DNA of 64,000 nucleotides from Hypomesus transpacificus (lineage: Eukaryota > Chordata > Actinopteri > Osmeriformes > Osmeridae), in assembly GCF_021917145.1 (NCBI RefSeq), contig NC_061075.1, positions 355,215 through 419,214 on the forward strand, written 5' to 3'. Positions 1-17,800 of the stretch are shown here, one piece after another. Numbering within the stretch: the stretch's first letter is position 1; every line of letters starts with the position of its first letter. A program made the position numbers and the translations under genes. The notes beneath the pieces are model-generated. The model was not told the origin of the DNA and made no database searches. It worked only from the letters and a program-made list of their open reading frames with translations.

Positions 1-597
1 TTACTTTTTTTTTTCTTCACTGAAATGTCCAACCTAATTAGTTTTGGGGATATTTTTCCCTCAAAGTTATTTGGGGAAAGCAAATTTCTGCTCCTGTTGC
101 TGACTTCCTGTGTCGGGGACTTCCTGTATTAGGGACTTCCTGTGTTTGTGGATGTTCTATTCACAATGAATACCTTCGTTCAATCAGTCCGCTCTAAAAC
201 CATGACCTCTTCTCATTGGTCAAACACAGACATCATTTGCATCCAGTTACTCTTTCAATGAAAGATGGGGAGGGAGCATCACTGGGTCTCCTGTCTCGCT
301 GGTTCTGGGGGACAAAAAATGTCAAGTCTGGCTACAGCCCTTATGAATACTATTATGTGGTCTGCTGGGCTCACAGTTTAGAGGTACAAGCTATTAGTTC
401 ATCAGGGTTATCTTTATTAAAACCATTTATTCTTTTAGTGACTTTTACGTAGGTGATTCAGGCCGTGTTAACCCTGCGGTCTGGACCAGGGGATTGAGCA
501 GGGCTGGAGACGAGGAGGAACTGGAGAACTGTACACGGTTATGTCTTGCTGTATTTCATTAACTGAGCACATACTGACATGACTGATGTTTCTCACA

Positions 598-628
<31 letters not shown>

Positions 629-1178
629 TACATGGGTTTTATTTTTATGAGTACTGGAATGTTCTCTCTCTCTCTCTCCCTCTATCTCTCTAGAGGGCAC
701 CTGTAAACCCGACTCCTGCCGTATCTCTCTGTCTCTCTCTCTCACACACACACCTGGCCCCTGCTGTACAGTGTGTAACTCTATTTATTGTGTAATGAGT
801 CTGAAGGCCCAGAGAGGCCTGCTTGTAGTCTCATGTTATTGCATCAAAAGTAACAAATAAAATGGAAACAATAAAAACAGTTCTAGCTCCTCGATTTGTC
901 TCTTGATTTCAGAGCAGCTTAAAGATGGCCGTCTTGCTGTACGTACACACTCTCCACTGCATCACACCTAGTGGCGTTTTCCTGGACAACATTAAGAATC
1001 ATGTCATGCAATCTGGTCAGCGTTGATTATTCCCTGAGGACCGCTGTCCTGAGCCTGTGTGTCTGAGGGGGGCCTGGCCGTCTGGGCTGAAGGTTCAGCA
1101 TCACTCGAGGGGCGGAGCGGAGGAGACATCCTGTCCACACAGCTCTCTACCAGAGGGGGGCGCTGGTGAGGACAGCCT
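1..1178 (-). other. stk25 3' UTR and flank
   Basis: No coding exon is recognised here. Minus-strand AATAAA poly(A) signals lie at 784-789 and 638-643, so the stk25 3' UTR probably ends between about 620 and 770. A (CA)n tract sits at 599-628 and CT/CA-rich stretches at 661-752. The part left of 590 shows nothing I can assign. Confidence 0.5.
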
Positions 1179-6176
<4,998 letters not shown>

Positions 6177-8476
6177 CGCTTCTGGTGAGGAATTGAGGTT
6201 GAGTCTCTTTCCGCCGAATGTAGACTGTATATTCTTGAGAGTGTAGACTGTATATTCTTGAGAATGTGTTCCTACTTCCGTAGACAATCCGACTGATGTT
6301 TTCCAGCGAAGTCTTCAGAGAAAATAGATGTTTCACCTCCTGCGAGACTGAGTTAACTCAGAGCAGCATATGGTCACTACCCAACAATGTGATCCTTGGG
6401 GACAGCAGATGTCAGAGATGTAAGACTCCTATCAATATTTAAGAGGCAGGCAGCTACTCCACCCACATTATGGCAGAGTGATTAAGGTGATAAATTAGCT
6501 AAATGGGATCTAAAATGAAAATAGAGTAATCTTTTTTTTCCATGATCATGTACATTGACAGTTTCCGAGATTGCAGTAATGTCATTAATCTTCCATGATT
6601 ATTAACCAGATTCGTAAATTAAGTACACAATAAATATAAATATATAAACGTTCATTTAAGCATAGATGTTTGTTTGACACCATTACACATCTCGAGCTTT
6701 TCTCACATAAACATGTATAGGCCTACATTGAAAAATTAATTACGATGCATCAAGTGTCAACACATTCGAGCATCAGATGGTTACGGTAATTCTGGGAGCA
6801 TTTCATGTGGTAATGGGTAATGATGACTTCAGTAATTCCAGACACCAGAGGAATCATGGAGGAGAATGCGGCAGCGGAGGCCGTTCCCCGGGCAAGCCCA
6901 AACAGATCTCCCTTCTCCTGAAGCGTGGGGGACTTTCCCTGACAGCCTGTGGGCGTGGGGCACGTGGGTATTGTGACGGTTTTTAAACACAGACAGCATA
7001 TTATTCTACATGAACTGAATCTGAATGGTCACTAAACACAATTAAACCCTCTTCACTGAGGAGAACTGAATAGGCCCACAAGCTGGAAATACAATCAAAC
7101 CAAATCAAATGTTATTTGTATATCCCTTTATACAAGCAATTTCAGGGCTGCACGTGCCCCCAGAACTGCGTCTATAGAAGGGAAAAGAAAGGGATTATTT
7201 ATGGTTTATTAATATCTGTCCTCAAATTATAGCAGATAAATGGCCCTTTTATGTGGTTATCTTTTTGCCCTTTTGTCCTCTGTGATCTGTGCTTGACTAC
7301 TAGCTTGGCTGCGGGGCCATTGGATGCATTTTACAGCCAGGCCATTGCATTATCGAGGGTATAGGCTCCAGTTATGTCATGCGCAAGGCTGTTAGTATGG
7401 TTACCAAGGGGACCAAGATCGTGATTTAAACTGATGTTCTTATACTCAACTTCAGAAGTGACTGCACAATAAATTTGTAGAAATACTTAGAAGTAGCCTA
7501 TGGACGTCTAAAAATCTGCGAAAGTTAGCGTTTAAGAACAGGACGAATGGACATTGATGCACCGACACGTCATCGAGTCAAATATCTCATATCACTCAGC
7601 CTGAAAAGCAAGACATTTCACGTTAAAGTGAACAATTGCGCAACTACTAATCATCTAGTCTCTACAGGGAAAGTTCCCCCATCAGGGAATACCAGAGAAG
7701 GGGATGAGGCGGGGCATCAGTGGATGTGAGGGCTCGTTATCTCCGCCTGCTGACTAACCCGAATGAGTGTCCATAGAAGGAAACGTTGCCGGAGCGCGCC
7801 GTGCGTTTCAGAGCATGACGAATTGACCGGACGGTTGGCCGCTAACCCACGATTCATTATTCAAGGGTCAAAACAGCGTCTGGGTACTGGGTTTCTGGGC
7901 CCAAATACCTCAAAAGTTTTGTTCATTAAGAGGGAAATAGTAAATTTCCGTTGCCTCATTTGTCATTGAGTCGCGGTAGGCTACATCAACAAGATGGATC
8001 TGGAATATCACACACCGCTTCGCACCCAAATTTTCCCACCAAGGAGTTAAGCGGTTCAAGGTTGGGTAATGTTGATGTGGCTTTGTGCCTCTGCTCTGAC
8101 TAACGTGGCAGAGCAACTTCGTCATGTTCATTCATTATTTTGCTAAATGTTATGTCTACCAGATCTTTGTCAGAAATTATGTTGCAATTATTATCCACTA
8201 GCCGGTATTGAATGTCTCACAGTTTGGAACAGGAGTTCAAATTAACTCTTCAAACTGTAATAATGCGCAACCTATTTAACTTGCACATAAAAGGTCTGTA
8301 TTATTTTGTATCTGCATGTCTGAACTCAGCTCTTGTTTCTGTTATCTATTTCAGGAAGATACTCAACATTCTCATCAGAGGGAGGAGGGCTAGATTTGTT
8401 TTGACAGTCGACCGCCATACACGGCGACTGATTAGGAGGCGCGGCGTTTGAGTGCATGCCAGCGGTAATGAGGGGC
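6177..8476. other. Divergent stk25/bok intergenic region
   Basis: Holds the two divergent promoters and 5' UTRs. No further gene is recognised. A possible dispersed repeat lies at about 7083-7195. I could not place a TATA box or transcription start with confidence. Confidence 0.5.
7083..7195. mobile_element. Possible dispersed fish repeat
   Basis: The stretch with AAATCAAATGTTATTTGTAT followed by TACAAGCAATTTCAGGG and CCCCCAGAACTGC resembles a common teleost interspersed repeat from memory. No terminal repeats or target duplication could be defined. Confidence 0.35.
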
Positions 8477-11400
8477 ATGGAGATGTTGCGCCGCTCGTCT
8501 GTGTTCGCGGCTGAAGTGATGGAAGTATTCGACCGCTCGCCCACAGACAAGGAACTCGTGTCGCAGTCCAAGGCCTTATGCAGGGACTACATCCACTCTC
8601 GGTTGAACCGATCGGGAATAGGATGGTCAAAGCCTGAGCACGGACTGTCGGCATCGGGGGGCACGCTTGGAGAGGTGTCCTTAGTGCTCCTCTGGCTGGG
8701 TGAGTGTCGAGGTTCCTGTTTCTCCACGCCAGGCATGTGTCATCTTTTCGCGTGATGATGTTTTCATTTTACCGTAACAGCAGAATCTCATGACCAGATT
8801 TGAACGCTGATTGACTCATTAGACGGGGCGGGTAGAGGCAGGTCCCTCTATGTATGAATCTTGCCCATGTTGTGTTGTCTCCCAGGTGACGAGTTGGAAT
8901 ACCTCCGGCCCAACATTTACCGAAATGTAGCCCGCCAGTTGAACATCACGGTGGCGTCTGAGAGCGTGGTGTCGGACGCCTTCCTGGCAGTGGCTGCTGA
9001 CATTTTCTCCACAGGTAAGATCTGCTTTCAGAGAGTTCAATTTATTGGACACTGAGGTATTTGCGGGCCGTTTTTTGGCAGACCAGCACCAGGTTAATGG
9101 AAGGTGGGGATGGCGGTAGGCCTAGTGGTGTTTTGGAGAGAAAGGAGCTGAACTTTTGAACTTACTATCAGTGAAACAATCTAAACGCAACAAATGGGGA
9201 TTCAAGGGAGAAGCTTGACTCATTTTATGCAGTAATAAACAGTCTTGTTTCTGTTTTTATGGCTCTCTTCTAACTGATTTATAGAAGACCTGAGAGTGAT
9301 GGTAAAAATAGACCATTTTTAGAGCAAAACACTGAGAGAGAGCCCTTGCAGCACTTTGTAAAATAAACAGTCTAGGATCAGATTCAGGCAGTGTTTCTGC
9401 TGCAGGTCTCCTGCCTGCCAGGGTGGAGAGTAATATTCCATATTAGGCTAGAATGTGGCCATGTGAGAGTTTTCAGGGCCCCTCCCTTCAGCTCACCCAG
9501 CAACTTCAGTATAACCAGCCTTTTTTCCTCAGGGATTACAAAGCCTTTCTACTGAAGTGACTGACAGAACGACGCTAAGGCGTGCCACTGGCCAGGTTTA
9601 GATCTCTTTCTGTTTGTGTTTGGAAACTGGATTTGGAGTTATGTTTGTAGGGAAAAACCTTTGTGGTTGATATAGTGTTGAACAGCAAGGTGAAACTCAA
9701 GTCATGTTTCAAACTCAGACTATCACTCAACATGTCATCTGACAGACAGAAGCCAGCGTTCAATCTTTCCCAAACTTCTACCGAACCAGACAAAATCCCC
9801 CAACTTTAACAATGTCAGATTGGGTTTGAGGAGTTGTTATATTGGTAAATACTTGTTTAATAATGTTTACATCCGACATTTGAACCCTCACGCAAGGCTA
9901 CTTAACGTGAGGCCTGTCAGCCGTGCAGCCTGCCCGTCCCCAGAGGAAGCCCTGGGCAGCCAGATTAGAGGCTGGCAGGCCTGTCAGCCATGCAGCCTGC
10001 CCGTCCCCAGAGGAAGCCCTGGGCAGCCAGATTAGAGGCTGGCAGGCCCTGGACAGGGAACACAGTTTCCTTCAGCAGCTATGGCTCTCCTCGACTCTGA
10101 TCTGCTGTTAAAACATGATAGGTCAGGGATAAAGCACATACGTTTTACAAACATAAAAACAGACTTTATATGTTTTATATTTGTGATTGATCTCAGATGT
10201 AGGTTTTAGAGGGGACCAGGCCAGTCTTATTTTGCGGTCACTGACCTGGTCAGGTCAGACTGGGAAGCAGCCTTAGAGAGCTTAAAAAGGGATTTGCTGT
10301 TCAGAGAGACAGAAGTCTCCACTATGCTGCTCTTTCTACAAGACACATGGTGATGATACTCACTGAGACCTGGAAGTGTCAAACACCAGCTTGAATCTTC
10401 TCCCTGCACCATAAATGGGTAAGCAGAGAAAATCCCAATTTAAAACATGAGGATTAGGTTTGATGAATATCTGTTGTCGAGGCTACTAAGAAATAATGAA
10501 TCCCACCCTGACAGGCAAACCCAAGCTGTTCCTGGGGGAGGTGGGGGGTGAGACAGGCAAACCCAAGCTGTTCCTGGGGGAGGTGGGGGGTGAGACAGGC
10601 ACGGCGGTCGAATGCCCTGGGTTTGTTCTGTGGTTATAAAACGTCTTTGTCCCAGTTTAAACCAGAAAGTTTCTGGCAGGGGAAGAGAGCCCCCAGTGTC
10701 CTCACAAGCCCTGCTGAGGCCTCACTCCTCACTCCTCACAGCCCTGCTGAGGCCTCACTCCTCACAGCCCTGCTAAGGCCTCACTCCTCACAGCCCTGCT
10801 GAGGCCTCACTCCTCACAGCCCTGCTAAGGCCTCACTCCTCACAGCCCTGCTAAGGCCTCACTCCTCACAGCCCTGCTGAGGCCTTACTCCTCACAGCCC
10901 TGCTAAGGCCTCACTCCTCACAGCCCTGCTGAGGCCTCACTCCTCACAGCCCTGCTGAGGCCTCACTCCTCACTCCTCACAGCCCTGCTGAGGCCTCACT
11001 CCTCACAGCCCTGCTGAGGCCTCACTCCTCACAGCCCTGCTGAGGCCTCACTCCTCAGCCCTGCTGAGGCCTCACTCCTCACAGCTCTGCTGAGGCCTCA
11101 CTCCTCACAGGCCTGCTGAGGCCTCACTCCTCACAGCCCTGCTGAGGCCTCACTCCTCACAGCCCTGCTGAGGCCTCACTCCTCAGCCCTGCTGAGGCCT
11201 CACTCCTCACAGCCCTGCTAAGGCCTCACTCCTCACAGGCCTGCACACAAACCACATGATCAGCAGCTCTTTCTTCCTCTTTATTTAATCCCTCTTTGTC
11301 TGGTATCAAGCCGAGAGGTTGAGTTTTAGGTTAACAAGAACTTGTGTTTACAGTACCAGTGTGGTGTGTGTGGTTTTTAAGAGGGTTTGTTTTTGAGGGT

Positions 11401-13380
11401 CAGTATATCCTGCCATCTCTTCACCTCTCTTCCCACTCTCCTCTTCTCCATCCCGTCCCTCCCTCCCTCCCTACCAGGTGTGACGTGGGGGAAGGTGGTG
11501 TCTCTGTATGCTGTAGCGGGGGCGCTGGCAGTGGACTGCGTGCGTCACGGCCACCCTGCCATGGTGCACACCATCGTGGACTGCATGGGAGAGTTTGTCC
11601 GCAAGAGCTTGGTGACCTGGCTCAAGAGGAGAGGGGGCTGGGTGCGACCACAGGAACAATCACAACATGTTTACATAATCAGCAGATGCTTTTATCCAAA
11701 GGTGGAGAAATTCAAACCTTGATCTCTTTATCTGCAGTCGAGTGCTCTATGCTCCGCCACTTAGCTCCACCCCAGAGACTGCAGAGACACGCAATAAGGC
11801 CCAGTCACCATCCAACATCAGTGGTGTTTCTGGTTAGATACCCAAGGTGGTGTTTCTGGCTAGATACTCAAGGTGGTGTTTCTGGTTAGATACCCATGGA
11901 GGTGCACAGGCTGCATAGAGGGGGGTGTGGGGTGGGGTGTTTGACTTGTCTCCATTCATGGTCTGGCAGGTTAAGTCCTTGGTATGCGTATTATGCTGTG
12001 AAGGGAGGACTACTGAGCAGACAGGATTTACACTGCTCTTATGCAACAATGCTGAAAGTAACACATGCCCAGTAGGGGAGCTGGTTGAATCAGGTGTCTA
12101 GGACAGGGTTACTTCTCTGTTTGGAGGGACTGTGCTCTTTAAGCAGAGACAGACAGATTGACGTATGATGATGGAAGACACGGTTTGGTGGTTCTGTGGT
12201 TGTGAGATACTGTGCATACATAGGACACCCTCTCTATGCTAGTACTGCTGAAGAACATGAAGAACACGAATTACATCAAAGTGAGATTACTTAGTTATGA
12301 GTTAAATTAGTATTTAAGTGGTGCACCAACAGAACTGGGGCTGGGTCTGGCATAGTGCCTCTGTCGGGGTCTGGGTTCTGCCCTGGTGGCTGGTCTTCAG
12401 AGAGAACCAAGACTGAGGTTGTCTGAAGCGGTGTGTTGCAGCAGCCAGTTAGACCAAGCGTGTCCCTCAGGGCTGCCTGTGGCTGGAGCCGCTTCTGAGC
12501 CAGTGAACTCTTCTGGATAAGTGGGGCGTTACAAAATGGAAGATAATACGTTGTATAACTCAGCACAAGGGGGAGAATGAGGTGCCTATTTCTCTAAATG
12601 GCTGTTTGTGTGGATTTGTGATTACAGACGTTGAACCTGAGGTGGAACTTGACGGCTGTGTCTTTGTTGATATTCAGCTGTTTTATTGCCTTTGAGAACC
12701 TTTGGCCAATTGTTAAAAGCGGAATGCTGAAATGTGTTAAGATTACAGTGTTAGCTTTGGCTGTGAAACAAAATCAAGACAGTCACTTTGTGTTTCCGCT
12801 CACTACATTTTCCCAGGGGTTTGTCAGATGATTTGAAAGTTATTTAAAACTCAAAGTTCAAGCCCCTAAACTACAAAACCACCAATGAAAACTGTTCAGT
12901 AGTTTGATGACAGTCAGAAGGCTTTTGCGCGACACAACATGCTATGGTGAGCCAGTATTACAAACATGTCTTCAGACATCTGTGACAGTATAATGGTAAC
13001 AGTAGGTATTTTATTGATCCCCAATGGGAAATTGTGGCTTTGCAGAAGGCAAGAAGAGGAACTGGGAGAAATGTACAAATACACAGAATACCAGAAATAC
13101 ACAGGCCTGTACATAATGTATCACACATATATACACTAACACTGGTTCACTTCGCTTTGGATGAAAGCTTCCGCTAAATGAAAAATCTTTAATAGTTCCA
13201 GCAGCTTGTAGGTGGTAGCCTCTATCTAAAGCAGCCCTCCCTCTCCTCCAACAGGCTGACGTGACCAAATGTGTGGTGAACACAGACTCCAGCTTCCGGT
13301 CCCATTGGCTGGTGTCAGCGGCATGCGTATGTGGACACTACCTGCAGGCTGTGGTTTTCTATCTGCTGCGGGACAAATAA
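8477..13380 (+). CDS. bok: BCL-2 ovarian killer (BOK)
   Basis: Pro-apoptotic multidomain BCL-2 family protein of ER, Golgi and mitochondrial membranes; active by itself when not removed by ER-associated degradation (family knowledge). Exons 8477-8699, 8886-9014, 11478-11641 and 13255-13380 join in phase to 642 nt, 213 residues; human BOK is 212. Seen: N-terminus MEMLRRSSVFAAEVMEVFDR, BH3 core with LGDELE at the exon 1/2 junction, BH1 region TGVTWGKVVSLYAVAG, BH2 region WLKRRGGWADVTKC, and a hydrophobic C-terminal anchor ending in YLLRDK. Start choice: 8477 gives the conserved MEML; in-frame ATGs at 8456 and 8468 could add up to seven residues. It lies head to head with stk25, as in mammals; THAP4, which sits between BOK and ATG4B in human, is not seen here. 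Confidence 0.95.
9911..10047. repeat. Two-copy 67-bp tandem duplication
   Basis: The unit starting GGCCTGTCAGCC repeats at 9911 and 9978 with only a few differences. It lies in bok intron 2. Confidence 0.9.
10510..10593. repeat. Two-copy 42-bp tandem duplication
   Basis: The unit starting GACAGGCAAACCCAAGC is repeated exactly at 10510 and 10552, in bok intron 2. Confidence 0.9.
10708..11240. repeat. Minisatellite, 26-bp unit, about 20 copies
   Basis: Unit GCCCTGCTGAGGCCTCACTC plus CTCACA. Variants are CTAAGG for CTGAGG and occasional loss or gain of a CTCA block. It ends about 240 bp before bok exon 3. Confidence 0.95.
11673..11772 (-). mobile_element. tRNA-derived SINE
   Basis: On the minus strand it reads GGAGCTAAGTGGCGGAGC (A-box-like head), then AAGGTTTGAATTTC (B-box-like), then the tail TTTGGATAAAAGCATCTGCT. 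Same architecture as the copy at 3981-4100. It begins about 30 bp after bok exon 3. Confidence 0.75.
13008..13100. mobile_element. Possible dispersed fish repeat
   Basis: TATTTTATTGATCCCCAATG followed by GGGAAATTG resembles a very common teleost interspersed repeat end. It lies just before bok exon 4. A tail fragment of the SINE family (CGCTTTGGATGAAAGC) follows at 13150-13180. Confidence 0.4.
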
Positions 13381-14817
13381 GGGGGTGTGGCCACTCCAAG
13401 GACTGTCTCCCCCCTATCCAGCTGAGGACCGCCCCCTGCCTCCTCTCAGCCAACCACGGCTGTGTTTACGCCTGCTTGAGTTTGCACTGAGCCTCCGAGA
13501 TCCCCACTCACCTGTAGGACCACCACCCTCTCACCTGTAGGACCACCACCCTCTCACCTGTAGGACCACCACCCTCTCACCTGTAGGACCACCACCTTCT
13601 CACCTGTAGGACCACCACCCTCTCACCTGTAGGACCACCACCCTCTCACCTGTAGGACCACCACCCTCTCACCTGTAGGACCACCACCCTCTCACCTGTG
13701 CATGTAGCTTCCATGATACAGTTCAGTCACATGCATTCCAGTTCAAATGTCATCAAGGTATTTGACTCCTTTGCAAGAGTCCTGAGAGAGTGAGTATTTG
13801 AGTCATTCAGAGTTACAGGAGTAATGCCCCATGGACAATATTCTAATGTGAGAAAATTAAAGTTAAAGAATATCATTACTGGTGAACAAATAACTGGTGA
13901 ATAATTTCAAATGAATGAGATCCAGTTTGGGAAAGAGATCTGCTGCCCCCTTGTGTTTGTAGATCAGAATGAACCGAGCGAACTATTTTTCATTGGGTGG
14001 TCTATTATAAGCCAGTACAAAGTATTACAATCCAACACTGCAAATGTAAATTGCACAGATCGTGTGAGTGTGTGTGAGCGAGAGAAGAAAGTTAGACAGA
14101 CATTTTTTGTGTGAGGACGTGTCAGCGAGACTTTGACCTTTTGTACAATTAGCAACTAAACAATGTCACGTTCTTTATCGTTATTTTGTCTTTGTTTTTA
14201 TTATTAATAAAATGTATGTTAATACCTACACCTGATGTTTGGCATGCAGCACAGTGTCTCCTCTAGAAATAAACGACTTAAACGCTTTCATATTTTCAGT
14301 TAATAAGTCACGAAACTCAAATGATTCAGACGGTGGTATTTACAAAACTAAATCAAATTTTTAATCAAATTGAAAGAGCTACTGGGTATTCCATGTAGCA
14401 TCGTCATAATTTACAGAGCACAAGATTAAATAGTTTATTTTGAGCTATTATTTGGTAGCAGTTATTGAGCAACCCTCTTGTGAAGGTAAACAAGCAGTCA
14501 CGGGACACATGACACGTTGGATGAAATGTCTCTGGTTCTTGTCGATCCCGGATGGGCCTGCTCACATCGCTGATCTCAACAACGAGTTTCAGATGCAGCA
14601 TTGCTAAGAGCGCAACGATCTCCACGTACAGATTTACAAATACATATTGCCTGTCTTGACCAAAAAAAAGTGTCTTCGCCCAAAACAGATGATTCTATTG
14701 GATACAAAAAACAAAATCCCGCCTCCGCACAGCATTTTCACGGACCCTACGGTTTTCCTATTGGCCAAACAATAGTAACGCTGTACAACAAACAAGTTAG
14801 GGTGGAAATCTGTCGGG
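13381..14817 (+). other. bok 3' UTR and atg4b upstream region
   Basis: A 23-bp tandem repeat (CTCACCTGTAGGACCACCAC plus CCT, about nine copies) lies at 13506-13698 in the bok 3' UTR. An AATAAA at 14206-14211 is a plausible bok poly(A) signal. No THAP4 exon or other gene is recognised before atg4b. Confidence 0.6.
14697..14764 (+). promoter_or_regulatory. Inverted CCAAT boxes upstream of atg4b
   Basis: ATTGG occurs at 14697-14701 and 14760-14764, 54 to 121 bp before the atg4b ATG, with GC-rich GCCTCCGC between. There is no TATA box. Consistent with an NF-Y-type housekeeping promoter; function is inferred. Confidence 0.45.
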
Positions 14818-17800
14818 ATGGATGCAGGTAGGATGACTAGCTGACTAGCTTGGGCAGAACTGGTTAAATATTCTGCTATTTTAGTGACCTACAAAATGTT
14901 ACTATGGATAGTATACCGTGCTGTTTCCTGCAATCAGTTAGGTTCTTTATGCTTTTGTTATATTATGAGGACGGCCAGACTTTAAGCTAGACAGTCTGCT
15001 AGCTAGCGCGTTAGCTAGCAGTTGCTATCCTCTCATTCTGGGTGACACCTTTCATTATCGGTGGCCTCCCCGACGGGTGGAGTTGTCCTCATTTGGACTA
15101 TTCCAATCGTAGAAAGTATAGGATTGGCATGGATCAAGGACGAAAACTCCACGTACCCAGGCTACCTCGGTTTACAAAACCATAAACACTAGCCCTAGCT
15201 AGTGACAGCATTGGTCTAACGTGAGCACAAGTCGGCTTGCTTTGCCATGAGAATAAATAAACGTTGATGATGACTTCTTGAACGATAGTATTTCATTCTT
15301 GTCGGGTGGCTAACTGTTTCGAATCTAAGTAGTTAGCCTTATCTGTCCTTGATAGCTGTCCCGCCCTACGCCCATATATTTGATTGTCATCACATCAGTC
15401 AGTGTCATCTGTCACCGAATCGCTGCAGTAACTGGAAGTGGACGAACAGGCTTTTAAATAGCGATATTTTTGCCGTCATTCAGCCCACAGAGCAAGCGCT
15501 ATCAGCCGATTAGCCAGCACGCTGATACATGGTTACTTATGTTTTCAGCTACCCTCACGTACGACACACTTCGCTTTGGAGAGTTTGAAGATTTCCCAGA
15601 GACCTCAGAGCCAGTGTGGATCTTAGGGAAACAGTTCAACGCGCTGACAGGTAGGGGGTCGCACCAGACAAACTGTCACAATGTCCCTCCACGTGCGTGA
15701 CTCACCTGTGTTGATATACCTCATCCATTCATGAGCCGAAATGGATAGCTCTTCAAAACCTACTGTACAGATCTGGTCGGTTTATAACAACTGCTTTTTC
15801 TCGATTCAGAAAAATATGATATTTTGTGTGATGTTACATCGCGACTTTGGCTCACGTACAGGAAAAACTTCCCTCCCATCGGTGAGTAAGCTTGGACGGT
15901 AAACTTTTTTGTTTAGAGAAACATTCAACCTTAGTCTGTGTTTAAACGTTAGCTGAGGACCTGAATATGTTGCAGGAGGAACAGGTCCCACGTCGGACAC
16001 TGGCTGGGGCTGTATGCTGCGGTGCGGCCAGATGATCCTTGGGGAGGCTCTGATTTGCAGGCATTTAGGCAGAGGTAGTGACGGTTTTTTAATCAACATT
16101 TAAAAATAATACCCATATCAAATGCAATTAAGCTATAAAACAATCCAGATCAACAAGTTGATCTGTCACCCCAGCACCTTTCTATGCCTAGAGACTGCAA
16201 GTACTTCCTGGTACGGATCCCTGACTGTGCTGCAGTGTGTCAGTATGCCATACAAGGGAACAGCCGCAGGTCTAACACAGGGATGTTTGGGTTGCAGACT
16301 GGAGGTGGGTGAGGGGACAGCAGCAGAGAGAGGAGTATGTCAGCATCCTCAACGCTTTCATCGACAAGAAGGACAGCTACTATTCCCTTCATCAGATTGG
16401 TAAACAGGTGTCTTGGTCATGGCTGACGTATGTGAGTAGGTGTGGTGATAACAGGCTGTCCTGTTTCCCTGTTGCAGCCCAGATGGGGGTCGGAGAGGGG
16501 AAGTCTATAGGCCAGTGGTACGGACCCAACACTGTGGCACAGGTCCTCAAGTAAGTCCAGCCCTTAATGTTGTTCATGTTGATCGTTTGATAGAAAGCTC
16601 ACCCCCTTAGCTTGTTGTCCTCAGGAAACTGGCAGTTTTTGACACGTGGAGCGGGCTGGCTGTACATGTAGCGATGGACAACACAGTGGTGATCGAGGAG
16701 ATCAGTAAGTACACCAGTCAGGCCCTGGGGGTGGTACTGTCACTTTGGAAACTAAGACTTGTGTCAGTTTGCAATAAGGGAAAATAAAAGGATTTGTCAA
16801 ATGCCTTCCCTCACTTCTTCCACTTCTCCTCAAAACCCCCGTCTTCCAGAGCGGTTGTGTATGCCGTGGCTGGACTTTGGGGGAGCAGCGTGTGCAGAGC
16901 CAGGGGGAGGAGGGGAGCTGAACGGGAGGCTGGAGGGGGCGTGTGCCCTGGCCGAGGAGGAGACGGCTCTCTGGAAGCCCCTGGTGCTGCTGATTCCCCT
17001 GCGCCTCGGTCTGACGGACATCAACGAGGCCTATATAGAGACCCTGAAGGTGAGATGGACGGAAAAAGCGAGGGAAAGGGAGAAAGTGATACAGGCAGGG
17101 AGGGAGAGCAATAGAGAGAGGAATGGAGCACTCCTTTATTTGCCCACTATAAACTGGTGTCGATCACCCTCCTTTTTGTGCACAGCAATGCTTCATGCTG
17201 CCTCAATCCTTGGGGGTTATCGGTGGGAAACCAAACAGTGCCCATTACTTCATCGGCTATGTAGGTACGTTCAGAGTCAATTAGCCACACACACATAACA
17301 ACATTAAACCCTGCCTAATAAGCTCACTGATTCATCTGAAGGGTTTGTTTGGGTCAGTTTGTTCTAATGTCCTGACCCTCCTGCAGGGGAGGAGCTGATC
17401 TACTTGGACCCCCACACCACCCAGCCTGCAGTGGAGCCCTGTGGGGATGGGCAGGTCCCGGACGACAGCTACCACTGCCAGCACCCGCCCTGCCGCATGC
17501 ACATCTGTGAGCTGGACCCTTCCATCGCAGCGGTAGGTCAGGATGGGAGCAGGGCATGATGGGAATGATTAGAAAGCCAGGTGTTATAAAGAGATGAACC
17601 TCCAGGTGTTGTAAGGAGATGAACCTCCAGGTACTTCACACGTGATCAGACTCTGATCCTGTTTCTGCTGTTCACCAGGGTTTCTTCTGCAGAACGGAGG
17701 ACGACTTTGATGACTGGTGCATGCGCATCAGGAGGGTAAGTTTGGTCAGGGTTACGTTTGGATTACATTTACACTTATTTACATTTTCAATTTAGCCTGT

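Larger units (their letters stand above)
9015..11477 (+). other. bok intron 2
   Basis: A 2.5-kb intron. Apart from the tandem repeats at 9911-10047, 10510-10593 and 10708-11240, I see nothing in it. No coding sequence is recognised. Confidence 0.8.

Noticed and set aside
6858-6920. Short plus-strand frame starting MEENAAAEAV upstream of bok
   Set aside because: It stops after about 21 codons; no splice context and no recognised protein.
16759-17298. 179-codon open frame across an atg4b exon
   Set aside because: Only 16850-17049 is exon; the rest is read-through into introns on both sides.
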